Origin: Clostridiales bacterium
GTDB lineage: Bacteria > Bacillota > Clostridia > Christensenellales > CAG-917
Length of the DNA: 10,464 bases
Assembly (NCBI GenBank): GCA_012800805.1
Contig: JAAZIO010000071.1
Location: 1-10,464, forward strand
Direction of reading: 5' to 3'
The position numbers and the translations under genes are program-made. How positions within the stretch are numbered: the stretch's first letter is position 1; the number at the start of each line of letters is the position of its first letter. Positions 8,595 through 10,464 of this stretch are shown piece after piece. The notes below the pieces were generated by a model that was given only the letters and a program-made list of their open reading frames with translations, searched no databases and was not told where the DNA came from.

Positions 8595-8793
8595 GCCTGA
8601 AATTATTGACCTTGCTCAAAATTTAAAACATTTTATGCCGCTCATTTCTTAATAAAAAGCATTTATAATCATGTTTAAATAATCAAAAATAAGCATGCTT
8701 GCAAAAAACAAAAGAAACCTTGTTTGACTTAATTTAAATTTTAGTAAAATATCACTTTTTTTCGGCATATTTTAATATTAGCGGTTTTATAAG
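8595..8793. other. Divergent AT-rich intergenic region between yetF and the lipoprotein gene
   Basis: This 199-bp region must hold the promoters for both flanking genes. I see a plausible plus-strand promoter at 8724-8750. No clear minus-strand promoter with good spacing is visible; TATAAA- and TAAAAT-like boxes occur but lack a good -35. A perfect palindrome AAGCATGCTT lies at 8691-8700, of unknown meaning. Confidence 0.5.
8724..8750 (+). promoter_or_regulatory. Possible promoter of the BspA-type lipoprotein gene
   Basis: TTGACT (8724-8729) is followed by TAAAAT (8745-8750) with a 15-bp spacer; reading the -35 one base earlier gives 16 bp. Spacing is below the optimum, so strength is uncertain. 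The start would be near 8757, about 37 nt before the ATG. Confidence 0.4.
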
Positions 8794-9216
8794 ATGATTA
8801 AAAGAAAAGCATTTGCCTTATCTGCTGTATTAATCTTGCTGATTGCCCTAAGCCTTTCTTTTGCGGCATGCGACGATACGGAGCAGAATGAACAAAAAGG
8901 TTTGCCCGATATCGTAAACATACCCGAGGGTCTTTTTATAAAAGACAGGAAAGTCATAAATTATAACGGCAGCGCGGAAAACCTTGTAATCCCTGCGGGC
9001 GTTACGGAAATCGACGCCTGGGCGTTTTGGGATTGCGCGAGTTTAAAAACGGTTTTCATCCCGTGGACGGTTGAGGCTATAGGTTATGAGGCCTTTAAGG
9101 GCTGCTCAAATCTTGAAACCATATACTGCGAGTTTTCCATCCAGCCGGTAACTTGGAGCAAATACTGGAAGAGCGGCTGCGGCGCGAAAATAGTCTGGGA
9201 TGCAAAGCCAAATTAA
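8794..9216 (+). CDS. Small lipoprotein with BspA-type leucine-rich repeats (LRR_5)
   Basis: This 140-residue protein is predicted to be exported and lipid-anchored at the outer face of the cytoplasmic membrane. A positively charged N-terminus (MIKRK) and hydrophobic core are followed by a lipobox ending SFAAC, with Cys26 as the acylation site. After an acidic, Gln-rich linker come two BspA-type repeats, LVIPAGVTEIDAWAFWDCASL (64-84) and FIPWTVEAIGYEAFKGCSNL (88-107), then a terminal IYCEFSIQPVTWSKYW segment typical of the last repeat. Larger family members have many repeats and serve as surface or adhesion proteins; this one is minimal, so a binding role is a guess. The ATG at 8794 has no strong ribosome binding site. 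The stop codon overlaps the terminator. Confidence 0.82.
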   Translation: MIKRKAFALSAVLILLIALSLSFAACDDTEQNEQKGLPDIVNIPEGLFIKDRKVINYNGSAENLVIPAGVTEIDAWAFWDCASLKTVFIPWTVEAIGYEAFKGCSNLETIYCEFSIQPVTWSKYWKSGCGAKIVWDAKPN

Positions 9217-9242
9217 AAAAACCGTAAAAGATACGGTTTTTT
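9216..9242. terminator. Bidirectional terminator between the lipoprotein gene and ispDF
   Basis: AAAAAACCGTA-like left arm (9216-9226) and TACGGTTTTTT right arm (9232-9242) form an 11-bp stem around a 5-nt loop. T-runs follow on both strands. It starts at the lipoprotein stop codon and lies about 70 nt beyond the ispDF stop, so it can serve both convergent genes. Confidence 0.88.
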
Positions 9243-9312
9243 GTTTTCTTTTTTTCGGCAAAATTACGGCTTAAAGCATGAGGGAAATAAATTGTAAAAA
9301 GATATTTAAGTT

Positions 9313-10428
9313 TTAATCGTAGTTCACGGTTGAAACCGTGGCTATAGAGGCTATAGCCTCGCCGTCTCCAATTCTGCCCACTCCCTCGTTGGTTGTCGCG
9401 GTTATGCCTATTTTTGACATGGGGACGCATAAAAGCTTTGACAGATTAAGTCTCATCTCGTCGATGTAAGGGTATAACATGGGTTTTTCCGCGATAATGG
9501 TTAATGACGCGTTTATTATTTTAAAGCCTTTTTCTTTAACGATATCAAGCACCCTTTTTAACAAAATCGCGCTGTCAGCGCCTTTATAGGCGGGGTCCGT
9601 ATTCGGAAAAAGATGCCCTATATCTTTAAGACCTGCCGAGGAGAGCAATGCGTCCATTAAAGCGTGGATAGCCACGTCGCCGTCGGAGTGCGCCTCAAAT
9701 GATTTGCCAAAGGGGATAAATACGCCGCAAAGTTTTATGCCGTTACCTTCCTTAAGCTTATGAATGTCGTAGCCGACGCCCGAAAAAGTCTGCCCGAGGT
9801 CTCGCGCGGTTGTGATTTTTATGTTTGAGGGGTCGCCATCGACAAGCGCCGCTGCCTTTTTCAGATATTTTTCGTATACCGAAAGGTCGTCGGAATAGTC
9901 GCCCTCCCGCATGGAGTATGCCTTTTTTAGCTCGCAATACTTAAAGCACTGCGGGGTTTGCACCAGTCTGAAGTCATGGCGGTGCAAAGAAGAGGGAAAG
10001 CCTTCAGCCCTTATTATCGAGTCTATCAGCGGAATTACGGGAACAGCCGCTCCGTGCTCAATCGCCGCGTTTAAAACTTTTACGATAAGTTCTTTTTTTA
10101 TAAATGGGCGCGCCCCGTCGTGAACCATGACAAAGTCGCAGTCGTCCTCAAGGGCTATCAGCGCTTTATGAACCGTTTCGCTCCTGCTGTTTCCGCCGTG
10201 CGTGACCACTATTTTGTTGGTAAAGATTTTATAATAGTCCAGCGCCGCAAACAGCTCGTCCGAAAAAGAGGAGTTTACGGCAATCACTATCCTTGAAACT
10301 TCGTCAATTTCCAAAAACGGCTTTATAGCCTCAACAACCACGACGGAATCGCCGACTTTTTCAAAAAGCTTGTTTTTGCCGTATCTTGAGCTAACTCCTG
10401 AAGCGGGGATAATGACATTAATTTTCAC
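9313..10428 (-). CDS. ispDF: Bifunctional IspD-IspF: MEP cytidylyltransferase and MEcPP synthase
   Basis: One 371-residue chain carries two non-consecutive enzymes of the MEP isoprenoid pathway: CTP-dependent 4-diphosphocytidyl-methylerythritol formation (IspD) and cyclisation to MEcPP (IspF). The IspD part (about 1-213) shows the nucleotide-binding loop VIIPASGVSSRYGKNK (5-20), VHDGARPFI (102-110) and RLVQTPQCFKY (154-164). The IspF part (about 216-371) starts FSGVGYDIHKL, with zinc ligands Asp221, His223 and His255, then AHSDGD (246-251), FPNTDPAYKGADS (274-286) and ATTNEGVG (344-351). The usual GRGEGI near the end reads GDGEAI. The start is GTG at 10428, with GGAGG at 10436-10440, 7 nt upstream. 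Its first bases overlap the stop of an upstream frame. IspE is not encoded in this window. Confidence 0.95.
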   Translation of the reverse strand: MKINVIIPASGVSSRYGKNKLFEKVGDSVVVVEAIKPFLEIDEVSRIVIAVNSSFSDELFAALDYYKIFTNKIVVTHGGNSRSETVHKALIALEDDCDFVMVHDGARPFIKKELIVKVLNAAIEHGAAVPVIPLIDSIIRAEGFPSSLHRHDFRLVQTPQCFKYCELKKAYSMREGDYSDDLSVYEKYLKKAAALVDGDPSNIKITTARDLGQTFSGVGYDIHKLKEGNGIKLCGVFIPFGKSFEAHSDGDVAIHALMDALLSSAGLKDIGHLFPNTDPAYKGADSAILLKRVLDIVKEKGFKIINASLTIIAEKPMLYPYIDEMRLNLSKLLCVPMSKIGITATTNEGVGRIGDGEAIASIATVSTVNYD

Positions 10429-10464
10429 AAGGTATCCTCCGAAATTTTATACATGACTTCGGGA
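10425..10464 (-). CDS. 3' end of an unidentified gene upstream of ispDF (partial)
   Basis: The minus strand reads PEVMYKISEDTL and then TGA, with the TGA overlapping the GTG start of ispDF in a GTGA junction. This 4-nt overlap is typical of translationally coupled genes in an operon. Only 12 codons are visible, too few to identify the product; in other Firmicutes carD- or yacL-like genes often precede ispD. The frame could also be fortuitous, and a TATAAA at 10446-10451 might instead be part of an ispDF promoter. Confidence 0.45.
   Translation of the reverse strand, partial: PEVMYKISEDTL

Noticed and set aside
8691..8700. Palindrome AAGCATGCTT in the yetF-lipoprotein intergenic region
   Set aside because: A single 10-bp palindrome in AT-rich DNA without clear promoter context is too weak to call an operator.
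9325..9340. Hairpin CACGGT-TGAA-ACCGTG near the ispDF 3' end
   Set aside because: It lies inside the coding sequence, has no T-run on the minus strand, and a proper terminator exists further on at 9216-9242.

Overview
The window looks like part of a chromosome from an anaerobic, low-to-mid-GC Firmicute of clostridial type. The evidence is a pyruvate:ferredoxin oxidoreductase, the gene order ecfA1-ecfA2-ecfT-truA-rplM-rpsI that is typical of Firmicutes, strong AGGAGG-type ribosome binding sites, frequent GTG starts, AT-rich intergenic DNA, and a small lipoprotein with BspA-type leucine-rich repeats as seen in gut and host-associated clostridia. The species cannot be named from the sequence.

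Layout. Bases 1-2710 (minus) hold the N-terminal 903 codons of pyruvate:ferredoxin oxidoreductase, which runs off the left edge. A 182-bp divergent intergenic region follows, with a near-consensus promoter for each direction and two inverted repeats. Bases 2893-6152 (plus) are a tightly overlapping operon: the two ATPases and the transmembrane coupling protein of an energy-coupling factor (ECF) vitamin transporter, then the tRNA pseudouridine synthase truA. No substrate-binding S component is encoded here, so the module is most likely a shared (group II) energizer. Bases 6162-7207 are a separate ribosomal protein unit (rplM-rpsI) with its own consensus promoter, a possibly structured leader and a strong terminator. 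Bases 7208-7836 carry no convincing gene; they are AT-rich and contain degenerate tandem and inverted repeats.

Bases 7837-8594 (minus) hold a YetF/DUF421 membrane protein with its terminator. A small BspA-type lipoprotein gene (8794-9216, plus) comes next and converges on a fused ispD-ispF gene (9313-10428, minus). A bidirectional terminator separates them. The last bases carry what looks like the 3' end of a gene upstream of ispDF, overlapping it by a GTGA junction.

The gene content is mostly housekeeping: pyruvate oxidation to acetyl-CoA, vitamin uptake, tRNA modification, ribosome assembly and MEP-pathway isoprenoid synthesis. I see no new defence or mobile system. The points most worth checking are an apparently leaderless ecfA1 mRNA with a palindrome over its -35 box, the single-chain IspDF, the repeat tract after rpsI, and the rplM leader.
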